In this document: one piece after another, positions 1-9,569 of the stretch
Position numbering within the stretch: position 1 is the first letter of the stretch
How the letters are laid out: each line of letters starts with the position of its first letter
DNA from: Acidobacteriaceae bacterium
GTDB lineage: Bacteria > Acidobacteriota > Terriglobia > Terriglobales > Acidobacteriaceae
DNA length: 47,821 nucleotides
Direction of reading: 5' to 3'
Assembly: GCA_003140075.1 (NCBI GenBank)
Contig: PLIO01000211.1
Location: 69,561-117,381, forward strand
The notes under the pieces: model-generated
What the model was told of the DNA's origin: nothing
The model's input: the letters and a program-made list of their open reading frames with translations, nothing else
Databases searched by the model: none
Translations under genes and position numbers: made by a program

Positions 1-465
1 CGCGGTCGCCCTCAGTTCGCCGGCTGGCAGGCCTTGCACATCGCCATCGACGATCACTCCCGCCTCGCTTTCTCCCGCCTGCTGCCCAACCAGACCGTCG
101 ACTCCGCCCTGGCCTTCTTACGTGCCGCCCTCGCCTTCTATGCCGAGCACGGCATTGCCATTCGCCGACTGCTCACCGACAACGGATCCTGCTATCGCTC
201 CCATCGCTTTCGCGCCGCCTGCGAAGAACTCGGCATCCGCCATCGCTTCACCCGCCCGTACACTCCCCGCACCAACGGTAAGGCCGAACGCTTCATCCAG
301 ACCGCCCTGCGCGAGTGGGCTTATGTCCGCCACTACACCAACTCCGAAGAACGCGATCAGCAACTCTCCCCCTGGCTCCACTACTACAACTTTGCCCGCC
401 CGCATGGTAGCCTCGGATACGCCCCACCAATCAGCCGCTCTCCCACGAACGGTACAACCTCTTGA
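1..465 (+). CDS. IS481-like transposase, 3' part (cut by window edge)
   Basis: The reading frame is open from base 1, so this is the C-terminal part of a longer transposase. It shows an rve/integrase-type DDE core: the first acidic residue lies in DDHSR, the second in LLTDNGS and the glutamate in TNGKAERF. The end, with WLHYYNFARPHGSLGYAPP, is typical of IS481/IS3-group integrases. The enzyme would cut and join the ends of its insertion sequence. The frame stops at 463-465, so the visible part looks intact. I could not identify the right terminal inverted repeat with confidence in the bases after the stop. No second copy is present, so there is no sign of a composite transposon. Confidence 0.85.
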   Translation, partial: RGRPQFAGWQALHIAIDDHSRLAFSRLLPNQTVDSALAFLRAALAFYAEHGIAIRRLLTDNGSCYRSHRFRAACEELGIRHRFTRPYTPRTNGKAERFIQTALREWAYVRHYTNSEERDQQLSPWLHYYNFARPHGSLGYAPPISRSPTNGTTS

Positions 466-575
466 GGGATCACAGGTACCCCACGGTTTATTTTCTACGG
501 GATACTCGCTAGGTGGGCTGGAGACGTGAACCGCCCGCCCAGCTGAAGCTGCGATTGATTTTATCGGGTTCTTGC

Positions 576-604
576 GGCGCGACTGAAAGTCGCGCCCTTT
601 CAAA
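576..604 (-). repeat. Dispersed palindromic element, copy 1
   Basis: On the minus strand this reads TTTGAAAG followed by a perfect 9-bp stem (GGCGCGACT/AGTCGCGCC) with loop TTC. The same 29-nt design recurs on the plus strand at 38794-38822, with 26 of 29 bases identical. One A-T pair is replaced by G-C there, a compensatory change that argues for selection on the hairpin. It lies between the transposase and the converging gene at 676. It resembles a REP-like interspersed element and could also help terminate transcription, although no U-tract follows. Confidence 0.6.
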
Positions 605-675
605 GCCGCCGCGAATTGAGTTTTTCCGCAATCTCTGAAGTCGAGCCCTTCCCAAAGCCATTTATGAGACAGCCT

Positions 676-2001
676 CTAGCGCTTCTCCGCTTGCGTCCCG
701 CGTGGTGCCCCATGGCGGGCGATGCAGCCGTTGACCGGATCTTCGTAATCGGACTCCGCATTCACTCGCATGGCGTAGGTGGAAGTTTTATGTTGATTGC
801 AAGCTACGCCGCCGCAGGTGCAACTGGGCGGAGTTCCGGTGCAGACCGGACAGCTTGAGCCCACGCACACGTATCCGGTTGCGGCCTCTTCCACCGTGGT
901 GCAGCCGAACACGCGATTCACCATGAGGCAGGAATTGGGAGTGGAGCTGTTGCTGTTGGTGTAATTGCAAGTGGCGGGCAGGTCTGTGCTGGTGAACTGC
1001 GAGTAATAGTACCAGCCCTGAGCTTCGGAAGGATTCTTCCAGATGCTGTCGTCATCGCAAAGGTAGGCGCTGAGGGCGGTTTGCGGATAGTTGTAGGAAG
1101 CATCGTCGAGGTCGTCGACCACGCTGGTGGCGGCTAAGGTGTGCCGGTTCGCCGTGGTGTACGTATAACTCTTATCGTAACAGGGTGGGTCGCTATCCAG
1201 TTCGGTAGTAAGGTTGGCAGCCGAGCCCGACTGATAGTTGGGACGGTCCGTCCACGTTCCTGCCAGAGTATTGCAGCCCATGGCGTAAACGCCGTTCGTG
1301 TTCGGACAGATATTTTGCTCGGGATGGATGGGCGTGGTGCAGCCGCTGATCAGGTTTCCATACTCCGGTCCGGAAACAAAACCGGCTTTGTCCAGGTAGC
1401 TGCCGGCTCCGTAATAGGTGAGCGCGAAGCCAAGGCCGCCGGCGCCGCCGCTCTGGCTGTGGGCGCACATGCCGGCGGTCGGACTATTGTTGGTGTTCGT
1501 GAGGTAGAAAGTGGTGTAAAGGAAATTGACGAAAGTGGCCACGCGGCAGGCTGCAACCTTAAGGCTGGCGGTGCTGGTTCCGGTAAGTTGCCACTGGGAA
1601 TCGAAGGCAAATTGTATTGTCTGGTAACTGGCGTGGTAGAGATCGAAGGGAATCTCGCCGACGAAGTTGCCGGGCAGGGTATTGATGCCGAACTTGGCGG
1701 GGACGAAGACCATGGTGCCGTTGGAAGCGGTGGCGGGGGTGGCTACTCCGTAGGTGACGCCGAGATCGGCGGTGTTTGGGCAGCTGATGCTGGCGTGGTA
1801 GCAAACGGTTTGGATGTCCGTGCCGTTGTTCGTTTCCGTAACCCAGTCGGCGGCGTCGCCACCCAGAACTGTGGGGCAGGTTTCATTCACCACGTCTGAC
1901 ATTCCACCCAGCGCGTATTGCGCGGCTGCGCTCGCGGAGAGGGCCAACCACAGCAATGGCAACGCAACCGTACAAAAAAGCGTGATGCGGACCGATTTCA
2001 T
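676..2001 (-). CDS. Secreted protein, possible alpha/beta-hydrolase
   Basis: This 441-residue protein starts with a clear signal peptide (MKSVRITLFCTVALPLLWLALSASAAAQ). I chose the ATG at 2001 because a GAGGTGGG Shine-Dalgarno sequence lies just upstream; the GTG three codons earlier falls inside that sequence. The mature protein is rich in Cys, Asn, Tyr and Thr. Around residue 180 it has AHSQSGGAGGLGFALTYYG, which resembles the nucleophile elbow (S-x-S-G-G) of alpha/beta-hydrolases, followed by YLDKAGFVSGPEYG, as expected after such an elbow. The C-terminal third is Cys-rich and probably disulfide-bonded. I do not recognise the family. It is likely exported and may be an esterase; the substrate is unknown. 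Confidence 0.6.
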   Translation of the reverse strand: MKSVRITLFCTVALPLLWLALSASAAAQYALGGMSDVVNETCPTVLGGDAADWVTETNNGTDIQTVCYHASISCPNTADLGVTYGVATPATASNGTMVFVPAKFGINTLPGNFVGEIPFDLYHASYQTIQFAFDSQWQLTGTSTASLKVAACRVATFVNFLYTTFYLTNTNNSPTAGMCAHSQSGGAGGLGFALTYYGAGSYLDKAGFVSGPEYGNLISGCTTPIHPEQNICPNTNGVYAMGCNTLAGTWTDRPNYQSGSAANLTTELDSDPPCYDKSYTYTTANRHTLAATSVVDDLDDASYNYPQTALSAYLCDDDSIWKNPSEAQGWYYYSQFTSTDLPATCNYTNSNSSTPNSCLMVNRVFGCTTVEEAATGYVCVGSSCPVCTGTPPSCTCGGVACNQHKTSTYAMRVNAESDYEDPVNGCIARHGAPRGTQAEKR

Positions 2002-2320
2002 CAAACCCACCTCTACGCGCGATTTCGATTCACTGATTTTGTGGGGGAACTCTGCCGTGGGGCGGCTGCCGCTCCAACGCGCAACTGCGGTTGGCGAACA
2101 CTATATTTCCACGGGGCGGCGATGGCGTCAATATGAAACATCTTGCAACCTGGCCGTGATTCTAAATCGCCAGGGTCAATGCATGAGCTAACCCCGGTTG
2201 GGGTATCCCGGCCCTAGATGAAAGTCTCTTGCGCGGATGTTGCATTCAATAGTACTTTTGGACTCTCGTTTGTCCCCCCACGAGCCTTAGAGATACGAAT
2301 CCGGAGAGGAGAATCTTCGC
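2002..2320. other. Divergent intergenic region, no gene seen
   Basis: This gap separates two divergently transcribed secreted-protein genes and must hold both promoters. I see no convincing -35/-10 pair. A small hairpin (ACCCC-GGTT-GGGGT) lies at 2191-2204. A GGAGAGGA Shine-Dalgarno sequence at 2303-2310 serves the downstream gene. Short open frames here overlap the gene starts and look like noise. Confidence 0.5.
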
Positions 2321-4549
2321 ATGTCCGTTCCTCGTTCACTCTTATTTGGTCTGGCTTTGACCCTCGTGGTCTCGCTCGCGGCAGCCCAGGAGCCAGGTCA
2401 TGCCGCCGAAGCCTCTACGGCAGCCCGCACAAAAGCACACTCCGCTTCGTCCGGCGCAAAGGACATTACGGTGATCCAGCACATCGTCTTCATCATTAAG
2501 GAGAACCGCAGCTTCGACAATTACTTCGGTGCGTATCCGGGGGCGAACGGCGCGACCACAGGTTTGACCTCCTACGGAGCGGTGGTGCCACTGCTGCCTA
2601 CTCCGGACTATGCCTATCCATTCGATCCCGAGCATGGCTGGGCCAGTGGAAATGAAGCGATTGACGGCGGGAAGATGGATCGCTTTGACCTGCTGGCCGA
2701 CAGCAATATCAACGGCCAGGGGTATCTGGGCTACACGCAAGCGTCGCAGACCCAGCTCCCCAACTACTGGACCTACGCGCAGAATTTCGTGCTGGCGGAC
2801 AATGCGTATTCTTCCATCCAATCGGACAGCTTCACCAACCACCTTTACACCGTGGCCGCGCAGGATGACGGCGCCCTGTTCATCTCGGGACCGACTACAG
2901 GGGTGCAGAGCGGCTCTTTCGGGTGTGACGCGCCGGTGGGAACCGCTGGTGTGACCGCCGACGACGAGGGCAACATCAGCAAGATATTTCCCTGTTACGA
3001 TTTTCAAACTCTGGCCGACTCTTTGCAGAGTGCGGGCATCTCCTGGAAGTTCTACGCTCCGCCGGAAGGGCAGCGGGGCTATAACTTCTCAACGCTGGAT
3101 GCGATTAACCACATCCGCAACGGTCCGCTATGGGCGACCAACGTGGTGAATGACGCGAATTTTGTGAGCGATGCGGCGACGGGTTTGCCGGCTGTGAGCT
3201 GGTTGGTGACGGGCGGAGCCGCCAGCGAACATCCCAAACATGGCGCCCTGTGCGCCGGCGAGAACTGGACGGTGGAACAGATCAACGCCATCATGAACGG
3301 GCCGGACTGGGATACCACCGCGATCTTTATCACTTGGGACGACTTTGGCGGCCTCTATGACCACGTAGCTCCGCCGGTAGTGGACAATTGGGGATTGGGA
3401 CCGCGCGTGCCTTTCCTCATCGTCTCGCCTTACGCCATCAGCGGCTATATTTCGCACACGCAGTACGAGTTCTCGTCCGTGTTGAAGTTCATCGAAGAGC
3501 GGTTCGGCCTGGCTGCACTTACCGCGCGAGATGCCAACGCCAACGATACTACGGATAGCTTTAACTTCTCCCAAACGCCGCTGTCGCCGCTTATTCTTCA
3601 GACGCGCACGTGCCCGTTTACTTCCATCGCCACGGTGCCATTTGGAGGGCAAAGCGTTGAGACCAGCAGCACGCCGTACACTGTTACGCTAACGAACTGG
3701 GGCACCACCAAGGTGACGATGGAGAGTCCCACAATCTCCGGTCCCTTCAGCAAGACGACCACCTGCACGGGAAGTCTGAAGCCTGCCGCTAGTTGCGCAG
3801 TGAACGTCACCTTCAGCCCGACAGCCACCGGAGCCCAGTCGGGTACGCTGACTGTCGATACGAGTTATCCCGGCAGCCCTTGGACGGTAGCCCTGCAGGG
3901 CACGGGCAGCCTGTTTTCGTTGGACATCCCATACCCGGGCCTGAGCTTTCCATTGCTAAGCTACGGCACGGGCACTCTGTCGAAGCCGGTTACGCTCACC
4001 AACCACTCGACCACCGCGGTCAATATTTCGAATGTGCAGGTGATCGGCGGAGCTTTTGGGCAAACTAACACGTGTGGCAGCACGGTGGAGCCGGGCGTGA
4101 CGTGCACTTTCAACGTTACCTTCGCCCCGACCACCGCCACGGCGTTGCCAGAGACCGATGCATTTTACGGCGATCTCGTGATCTATTCCAACGACCCCGC
4201 CAGCCCGACGCAGCTAAGATTGAGCGGGAGCGGAACGCCGGTCAGCTACTCTCCGAAGAGCCTGACGTTCGCAGCCCAGGCGGTCGGCACGACCAGCGCG
4301 GTGAAAACCATAACCGTAGTCAACCACGGCACCAACACTCTCACCTTCGGCAGCGTGAGCACCACTGGCGCCTTCGCTGAAACCAATACATGCCTGGGTG
4401 GCGTGGGCAAAAATGGTGGCCGGTGCACCATTAGCGTAACCTTTACCCCTACGCAGAGCGGGACAAACACAGGCACGCTTACGTTGGTTGATAGCGGCGG
4501 CGACAGCCCGCAGGTTCTCACCCTGACGGGAACTGGAACCGGAACCTAG
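2321..4549 (+). CDS. Secreted phosphoesterase (phospholipase C / acid phosphatase family) with choice-of-anchor D repeats
   Basis: This 742-residue secreted protein has a signal peptide (about residues 1-23) and then a catalytic domain of the AcpA/bacterial phospholipase C family (PF04185 type). Hallmarks are [17 protein letters not shown] near residue 55, whose E and N belong to the metal/active site, and [13 protein letters not shown] near residue 340, which carries further metal ligands. The family hydrolyses phosphomonoesters or phospholipids outside the cytoplasm. From about residue 425 the protein carries three Ig-like choice-of-anchor D/ASH repeats (each with VTLTN.G ... [13 protein letters not shown] ... 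VTF.PT patterns), probably for surface or matrix attachment. A strong Shine-Dalgarno sequence supports the start. The exact substrate cannot be read from the sequence. Confidence 0.88.
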   Translation: MSVPRSLLFGLALTLVVSLAAAQEPGHAAEASTAARTKAHSASSGAKDITVIQHIVFIIKENRSFDNYFGAYPGANGATTGLTSYGAVVPLLPTPDYAYPFDPEHGWASGNEAIDGGKMDRFDLLADSNINGQGYLGYTQASQTQLPNYWTYAQNFVLADNAYSSIQSDSFTNHLYTVAAQDDGALFISGPTTGVQSGSFGCDAPVGTAGVTADDEGNISKIFPCYDFQTLADSLQSAGISWKFYAPPEGQRGYNFSTLDAINHIRNGPLWATNVVNDANFVSDAATGLPAVSWLVTGGAASEHPKHGALCAGENWTVEQINAIMNGPDWDTTAIFITWDDFGGLYDHVAPPVVDNWGLGPRVPFLIVSPYAISGYISHTQYEFSSVLKFIEERFGLAALTARDANANDTTDSFNFSQTPLSPLILQTRTCPFTSIATVPFGGQSVETSSTPYTVTLTNWGTTKVTMESPTISGPFSKTTTCTGSLKPAASCAVNVTFSPTATGAQSGTLTVDTSYPGSPWTVALQGTGSLFSLDIPYPGLSFPLLSYGTGTLSKPVTLTNHSTTAVNISNVQVIGGAFGQTNTCGSTVEPGVTCTFNVTFAPTTATALPETDAFYGDLVIYSNDPASPTQLRLSGSGTPVSYSPKSLTFAAQAVGTTSAVKTITVVNHGTNTLTFGSVSTTGAFAETNTCLGGVGKNGGRCTISVTFTPTQSGTNTGTLTLVDSGGDSPQVLTLTGTGTGT

Positions 4550-5114
4550 CCAGCGGAGTTGTATTGCGCCCGCAGATTGGCGGTCGTAACTAAGTGCACT
4601 CGGGGGTGGTATCGGCTTCAGCCGTGCCACCCCCGTGGCATTTGGGCGCAGCAAAGTCGGTAGTGACCGTGAATTGGCGAATTAGACGTACCCTTTCTGA
4701 TTCAGCGACCAATCTACATTCCTGTGCGTAAGCCATCTCGCTAAAGCCGTCGCGCTTGCTGACCGGCGGCCGATTGTAGTTTTTCCCATTCCGGAAACCC
4801 AGTAGATCATTGAGCTAAATTGATCGCAAGCCAACCCCCGCGGCGAGATAAGGTATCTCAGTGTCGCCAAGACGCTCCAAAGAGCGAGCTTGGCAAAGGT
4901 CAGCGCTCCCGGTCGACGCCCGAGCCGACGCATTAGTGTCGGCTGTCAGCGGGCCAGTTTCGAGTTTGGAAATGCGAAGAAGTCAAAGCGGGACTAATAC
5001 TTTGGTGCTTCGTTGCCACACCCTTTCGCGTGGGGTTGCAACAACTTTGACCCTCGATCTGTGTTAAGACTTTAAGGATGACAACAATTCTTGACAATCG
5101 CTGGAGGAACACTT
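4550..5114. other. Intergenic region with a hairpin, no gene seen
   Basis: These 565 bases separate two plus-strand secreted-protein genes. Apart from the strong hairpin at 4602-4634 I see no structure. Short frames on both strands lack ribosome sites and family signatures. A TTGACC hexamer at about 5047 could be a -35 box for the next gene, but no good -10 box lies at proper spacing. Confidence 0.45.
4602..4634 (+). terminator. Strong hairpin downstream of the phosphoesterase gene
   Basis: An 8-bp GC-rich stem (GGGGGTGG/CCACCCCC) is topped, after a small internal loop, by CGGC-TTCA-GCCG. It lies 53 bases after the stop at 4549. No U-tract follows, so it is either a Rho-independent-like or RNA-stabilising structure, or another interspersed palindromic repeat of the type seen at 576 and 38794, though its sequence differs. 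Confidence 0.4.
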
Positions 5115-6407
5115 ATGACCGTTTTTAAGCCCTTTCGGCGCGTGTGGCTTTACGCGATCTGTGCCGGCCTAGCTTTTTTGCCCGGCTGCGGGGGAGTGTC
5201 ATCATCGTCACCACAAATCATTCCGGGGACGCCGATTGCAGACTGCGCGATTAAGCAGATAAACGCCCTGAAGCCGCCGTGCCCGCCGGGAGTTTCGTGC
5301 GCCACGCTCTCCAATGGAAACTGGAACGACAGCGCCTTCCAGACCGTGTTGTCGAGCTCGGCCGTCTTCGGAGTAAACATTTATGTTCCCTGGAACACGG
5401 TGGAGACGAGCCAGCAGGTTTACGATTTCTCGGACTTAGATGCGCAAATCGGAGCCTACCAGGGCACCAACAAGAAAGTGAACCTGATGTGGATGGCCAT
5501 TAACTACGGCTACATCAACGATTCCGCGGGTGGCGTGAATAATATGACGCCCTCCTATGTGTTCACGACGAGCTGGGCTACCACGGCAGGCGCGGGGGCG
5601 AGTTCTCCGCAGGACGTGGTCTATTGCTCCACCTATCCGGGCAACAGAACCTTCGTTAACACCAATGCGAACATCTTGACTCCGAACTTCGACTCCACCG
5701 GGTATCCGGCGGTGTACGAGAAGCCATTCACGGCCGCCTACCAGAACTTCATTCAGAAGGTGATTCAGCACTATAACGGCAACTCTGCGATTGGATACAT
5801 GCGATTCGGCTTGTCGGTTGGAGACGAGGCCGATGCTTATTGCACGGCCCAACTACAGTCCATTCCATCTCCCAATACCTTCTCTCCCGATCCCAGCCCC
5901 ATGGTCTGGCAAACTTATGTGCAGGCCATGGACCTCTTCGAACATAACCAGAACCCGACCGTTCAGCTGATGGAATCCTTAAATTCTCTTGACACCACCT
6001 CTGACCCGACTGTGATGCCGATCATCGAAGCGCAGAACGCAGTGCAGTATGGCTTCGGTTTTGGCTCCAACGGATGGCAGAACAGTGACATTGCCGCTTT
6101 AGCTTCGAACACTCCATGCACGGCAGATTGGTGTGCCCTGTTCGATCAATACGCCGGTCAAGTGCCGCTCGAACTGCAGACGTCGCAGCCCAGCGACCCC
6201 GTGGATCCCGTCGGTCCGAGCAACACCACCGGAAATCTGGCTACGTTAATACCCACAGCTGCGGAACATCACGCGACGATCCTGGAGATCGCGCTGCCCG
6301 ATTTGTACCTGGGTCTGGTCCCAGGTTACCAGCCGGCGAATCCGAATGACGCCTCCTATGCCTCGGCATACCAGGCGGCTATCACCGACCCCTGTAGCTC
6401 GAACTGA
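5115..6407 (+). CDS. Lipoprotein with glycosidase-like (TIM-barrel) region
   Basis: This 430-residue predicted lipoprotein starts with MTVFKPFRRVWLYAICAGLAFLPGC and has a lipobox-like LPGC, so the mature protein would be anchored by lipidated cysteine. The ATG at 5115 has a GGAGGA Shine-Dalgarno sequence at 5103-5108; the longer frame from 5091 has none. The mature part reads like a clan GH-A glycosidase barrel: GVNIYVPWNTVETSQQVYDF is typical of beta-galactosidase-like (GH42/GH35-type) openings, and WMAINYGY and GYMRFGLSVGDEADAYC look like later strand ends. I cannot place the two catalytic glutamates, so hydrolase activity is not assured. An ideal terminator follows directly. Confidence 0.65.
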   Translation: MTVFKPFRRVWLYAICAGLAFLPGCGGVSSSSPQIIPGTPIADCAIKQINALKPPCPPGVSCATLSNGNWNDSAFQTVLSSSAVFGVNIYVPWNTVETSQQVYDFSDLDAQIGAYQGTNKKVNLMWMAINYGYINDSAGGVNNMTPSYVFTTSWATTAGAGASSPQDVVYCSTYPGNRTFVNTNANILTPNFDSTGYPAVYEKPFTAAYQNFIQKVIQHYNGNSAIGYMRFGLSVGDEADAYCTAQLQSIPSPNTFSPDPSPMVWQTYVQAMDLFEHNQNPTVQLMESLNSLDTTSDPTVMPIIEAQNAVQYGFGFGSNGWQNSDIAALASNTPCTADWCALFDQYAGQVPLELQTSQPSDPVDPVGPSNTTGNLATLIPTAAEHHATILEIALPDLYLGLVPGYQPANPNDASYASAYQAAITDPCSSN

Positions 6408-6419
6408 CCGAGCAAGAAA

Positions 6420-6453
6420 ACGGGAGCCCGACTGGGCTCCCGTTGTTTTATTT
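6420..6453. terminator. Bidirectional intrinsic terminator
   Basis: A perfect 10-bp inverted repeat (ACGGGAGCCC / GGGCTCCCGT, loop GACT) is followed by TGTTTTATTT on the plus strand and, read from the other side, by TTTTCTT. It sits between the convergent genes ending at 6407 and 6487 and probably terminates both. Confidence 0.9.
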
Positions 6454-6486
6454 ACCCCCGATCGAAAATTCAGCCGCTACTCGCCC

Positions 6487-9168
6487 CTAAGTCCCATCCC
6501 CTGACAACGACACAGTCTGCGGACTGGGATTCGAGTTGTCATTCACATTCAGATAAGCTTGCCGCGTGCCATCTGCCGTCGGCGTAAACGTTACGTTGAT
6601 GGTGCAGGTTCCTCCTGAGAGGACGGTGCCGTTGCAATTGTTGGTCTGGGAAAAGTCGCCAGGGTTGGGGCCGGTGAATGTGATGCCGCTGATGTACAGC
6701 GTGCCTCCTCCGTTGTTCGTCAAAGTTACCGGCTGCGCTGAGCTGGAACTGCCGACCGCAATCATCCCAAAGCTAATCTGAACCGGCGACAGAACTACGT
6801 TGGGTTGGACGCCCGCGCCACTTAAGCTGACGGTCTGTGGGCTGCCGGTGGCGTTATCCGTAACGTTGAGGGAAGCGCTGAAATCCCCGTTGGTTTGCGG
6901 TTCGAACGTCACGTTGATGGTGCAGCTTCCATTTACCGGCAAGGACGCGGGGCAGTTGTTGGTCTGCGTAAACAGGCTGGCATTCGTGCCCGTAATATTG
7001 ATGCCGCTGATGGCCACCGCCAGGTTGCTCGAGTTCGCAACCGTTACGGTTTGCGCCGGGCTGGCGATTCCGATGTCCTGAAGGCCGAACGCCAGGTACG
7101 ACGGATTCACCAACACCGTTCCCTGCTCGCCCGTGCCGATCAATCCGATATTGTGCGGACTGCCCACGGCGTTATCTTTTATGGTGACGAACGCGGTCTC
7201 CGGCAGGCCGAGCGAGGGAACGAAAGTGATCGAGAGCTTGCAGGTCGCATTCACCGCGAGCGACGTGCCACACTTATTCGTCAGCTTGAAATCTGCGCTG
7301 TTCGTTCCCGTGATCTTGATTCCGGTAATGTCCAGCGTCGCGGTCCCAATGTTCTTGATCGAAGCCACCCAGGCCGCACTCTTCTGTCCGATGGGTACGG
7401 TGGGAAATGTATCGCAAGGACTCGATAGGGTAATTGCCGGCCCGGACTGCGTGCCGAGGAGCCCGAACACGTCGAGTTGCGTCTGAGTTGCCACGTAGAC
7501 GCGGCCGTTGGCGATGGTGGGCGTCTGGAATTTGTTGGCGCAGCCCAGCTGATCTCTGCCGTTTGTCGTCTGAGTGCTGTTGTAGAGCATGGTTGCGACG
7601 TTGGTCGCGTTATACGCGTAGAGGACCGCCGCGGTATCGCCGGGCTGCTCATCGAGAGAATCTTTGCGTTCGATTGCCCACACGATGCCGTCCGAAGTGC
7701 CGTTCGATGAGACCGAAGGCGTGGCTCCCTGGGGGAAGAGGGTTGTGCTGGAAGCGGACAGAGCGAGTTTCGCAGTCGCAGTTCCAGTCACGCCATTCAA
7801 AGCGTACTGATCCAGAGGCGCGCCGCCATTTCCGTTGCCGTTTAAACTCGTTCCCGCCATGTAGACGTAGCTCGTGCCGCTGGTGCCACTCGCGTTCTCC
7901 GTGCCTTGCCAGAATGCGGGACTGCTCCAAAAGCCCTGGGCAATGTTTCCGGGAGGATCGGTTAACTCCTGGATGACCTGATCCTGAGTCGCGTTATATT
8001 TGCCCAGGTCTTCCTGATTGAGCAGATACAAATCCGTCATGTCGCAAGTCGAGCCGGTGATGCCGGTGCCGCTCTTGCCGATGACCAGCAACTCATTCGG
8101 CACCGCACCTCCTTGGGTTGGGAGCATCACCGGTCCGGCTGAACCCAGATCCAGATCGTTCGGCTGACGGCAGAGTTGATCCTTGGGCGTGAAATAATCT
8201 GCGACGGTGAAGGTAGGAGGGGCGGGAGTCAATTTGAGCAGAGTGTCGCCGTAATCTTCGCCTCCGGTGTTCGCGTCAAACAATGCGTCGCCGATGGGAA
8301 CGTAGAGATTTCCGGAACTGTCTGCGACAAAACCGTTGCCGGTTTGCCAGACGCCGCCAAGCACCGCGTTCGGCGCGGTGTTGAAGATCTCAGTTTGCGC
8401 GAGCGTAGCCGCGTTGTAGCCCATGATCCATCCATGCGCGGCGCCCGCCCATCCGATGTAAACCGTGCCGTTTACCAGAGTCAGCGCGGCGCGCTGAATA
8501 TCGGCCAGGGGGTCGTAATTGACGATGCCGCCAGAGCTGCCTGCGCCGGTTCCGGCCACGCTTCCCGAGATTACGACCGGATCCCCAAACTTTTCCGCGC
8601 CGGTCGTGATGTCCACGGCATGCAGGCGTTGATAGTAAGTTGGGCCAGGTTCCGCGGTCCGTACCACGAAATACATCGTGTCGGTCGTGGGATCGATCAC
8701 CGGCGTCCCGGTAATTCCGTAATACGGGAAAACATTGCAGCTGATGTCGGTGGTGCTTCCGTCCGTTCCGCAAGGTACGGGCGTTATGCCGCTGGTCTCA
8801 TTAATGTAGCTGACCTGCCAAAGCGGAGTGGTGGTTTTGCCGTCCGCATCGAAGGCATAGGCGCTGTCGTTTTCGGTGACAACGTAGACGACGTTGTGCA
8901 CGCCTTTCTTGGGGATGGTTACGTTTGGAACATAAAGCGGCTGGGCATAGATTTGTCCATCCACCGCGAATGAGAACACCTTCCCGAACGACGTGGAGTT
9001 TACATTCGCCGGAGTGAGAATCGTCTCACTCAAATTCTGGCCGGTCCGGGAGATATCGTTATGCTGGGTGAACACTCCACTGAAGGTTTGAGCGCTCGCC
9101 GGGCTGGCTAGCAGAGCCCAGGTGGCCACGAATGCGGTAATGAGAGAGAAGAATTTCCGGCACATCAT
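6487..9168 (-). CDS. Secreted beta-propeller (PQQ-like) protein with three choice-of-anchor D repeats
   Basis: This protein has 893 residues from the preferred start. The N-terminus MMCRKFFSLITAFVATWALLASPASAQ is a classic signal peptide; I chose the ATG at 9168 because AGGAACCC lies 8-9 bases upstream. Residues to about 560 look like a quinoprotein-type propeller: repeated blocks such as GQIYAQPLYVPNV, VYVVTENDSAYAFDADG, TPVIDPTTDTMYFVVRT and TLVNGTVYIGWAG. No PQQ ligands can be assigned, so an enzyme role is uncertain. Three Ig-like choice-of-anchor D repeats follow (roughly 570-690, 690-790, 790-893), each ending in SP..I/VSL.G.G. It is probably extracellular, for adhesion or binding. The longer frame to 9297 lacks a ribosome site. 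Confidence 0.8.
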   Translation of the reverse strand: MMCRKFFSLITAFVATWALLASPASAQTFSGVFTQHNDISRTGQNLSETILTPANVNSTSFGKVFSFAVDGQIYAQPLYVPNVTIPKKGVHNVVYVVTENDSAYAFDADGKTTTPLWQVSYINETSGITPVPCGTDGSTTDISCNVFPYYGITGTPVIDPTTDTMYFVVRTAEPGPTYYQRLHAVDITTGAEKFGDPVVISGSVAGTGAGSSGGIVNYDPLADIQRAALTLVNGTVYIGWAGAAHGWIMGYNAATLAQTEIFNTAPNAVLGGVWQTGNGFVADSSGNLYVPIGDALFDANTGGEDYGDTLLKLTPAPPTFTVADYFTPKDQLCRQPNDLDLGSAGPVMLPTQGGAVPNELLVIGKSGTGITGSTCDMTDLYLLNQEDLGKYNATQDQVIQELTDPPGNIAQGFWSSPAFWQGTENASGTSGTSYVYMAGTSLNGNGNGGAPLDQYALNGVTGTATAKLALSASSTTLFPQGATPSVSSNGTSDGIVWAIERKDSLDEQPGDTAAVLYAYNATNVATMLYNSTQTTNGRDQLGCANKFQTPTIANGRVYVATQTQLDVFGLLGTQSGPAITLSSPCDTFPTVPIGQKSAAWVASIKNIGTATLDITGIKITGTNSADFKLTNKCGTSLAVNATCKLSITFVPSLGLPETAFVTIKDNAVGSPHNIGLIGTGEQGTVLVNPSYLAFGLQDIGIASPAQTVTVANSSNLAVAISGINITGTNASLFTQTNNCPASLPVNGSCTINVTFEPQTNGDFSASLNVTDNATGSPQTVSLSGAGVQPNVVLSPVQISFGMIAVGSSSSAQPVTLTNNGGGTLYISGITFTGPNPGDFSQTNNCNGTVLSGGTCTINVTFTPTADGTRQAYLNVNDNSNPSPQTVSLSGDGT

Positions 9169-9569
9169 TTTAGGGTTCCTCGTTCTAGGGTTCCTCATTG
9201 CGGCCAGAAAACACGGTCCTGTTTTTTCTCTGTTCGCTGGCAACTCGATGGTCGAGAGAGCAGTCAGCTCGCGGTTAAAACAGTGACTTAGAAGCAAGTG
9301 ATTTAAGAGCGGCGAATCGGCGCAGTCCCGGGGGAGACTTTCCGCAATTATTATTCAATGTGGAGCCGTTCCGCAACGGTCGAAAGACTCCATGTCGAAG
9401 TTCTTTCTTTCTCTTCCTAGTACTGCCGTCGCTAGTTGTTGGCCGTGCGTTGATTGAGGCCAGATATTTAGTTGCAGGGTTCCTTCATCTTTGAAATGTG
9501 TTTGCGAGTTGAACTGTTTCTGGCTGTGCTAGCATTTTTCTTCCAAACGCGGAACCGCGGAGGGCAGGC
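9169..9569. other. Divergent promoter region with a 15-bp tandem duplication
   Basis: The gap holds the promoters of the genes at 9168 (minus) and 9570 (plus). At 9171-9200 a 15-bp unit occurs twice in tandem (TAGGGTTCCTCGTTC then TAGGGTTCCTCATTG). On the minus strand this duplicates the AGGAACCCTA that serves as ribosome site. I see no confident -10/-35 boxes and no further gene. Confidence 0.5.

Noticed and set aside
1-605. Composite transposon carrying the locus
   Set aside because: Only one transposase end is seen and no matching copy or flanking direct repeat was found at the other side.
3205-3225. Third copy of the leader motif (GTGACGGGCGGAGCCG)
   Set aside because: It lies inside the phosphoesterase coding region, lacks the CTGAGA middle and the hairpin partner, and is probably chance.
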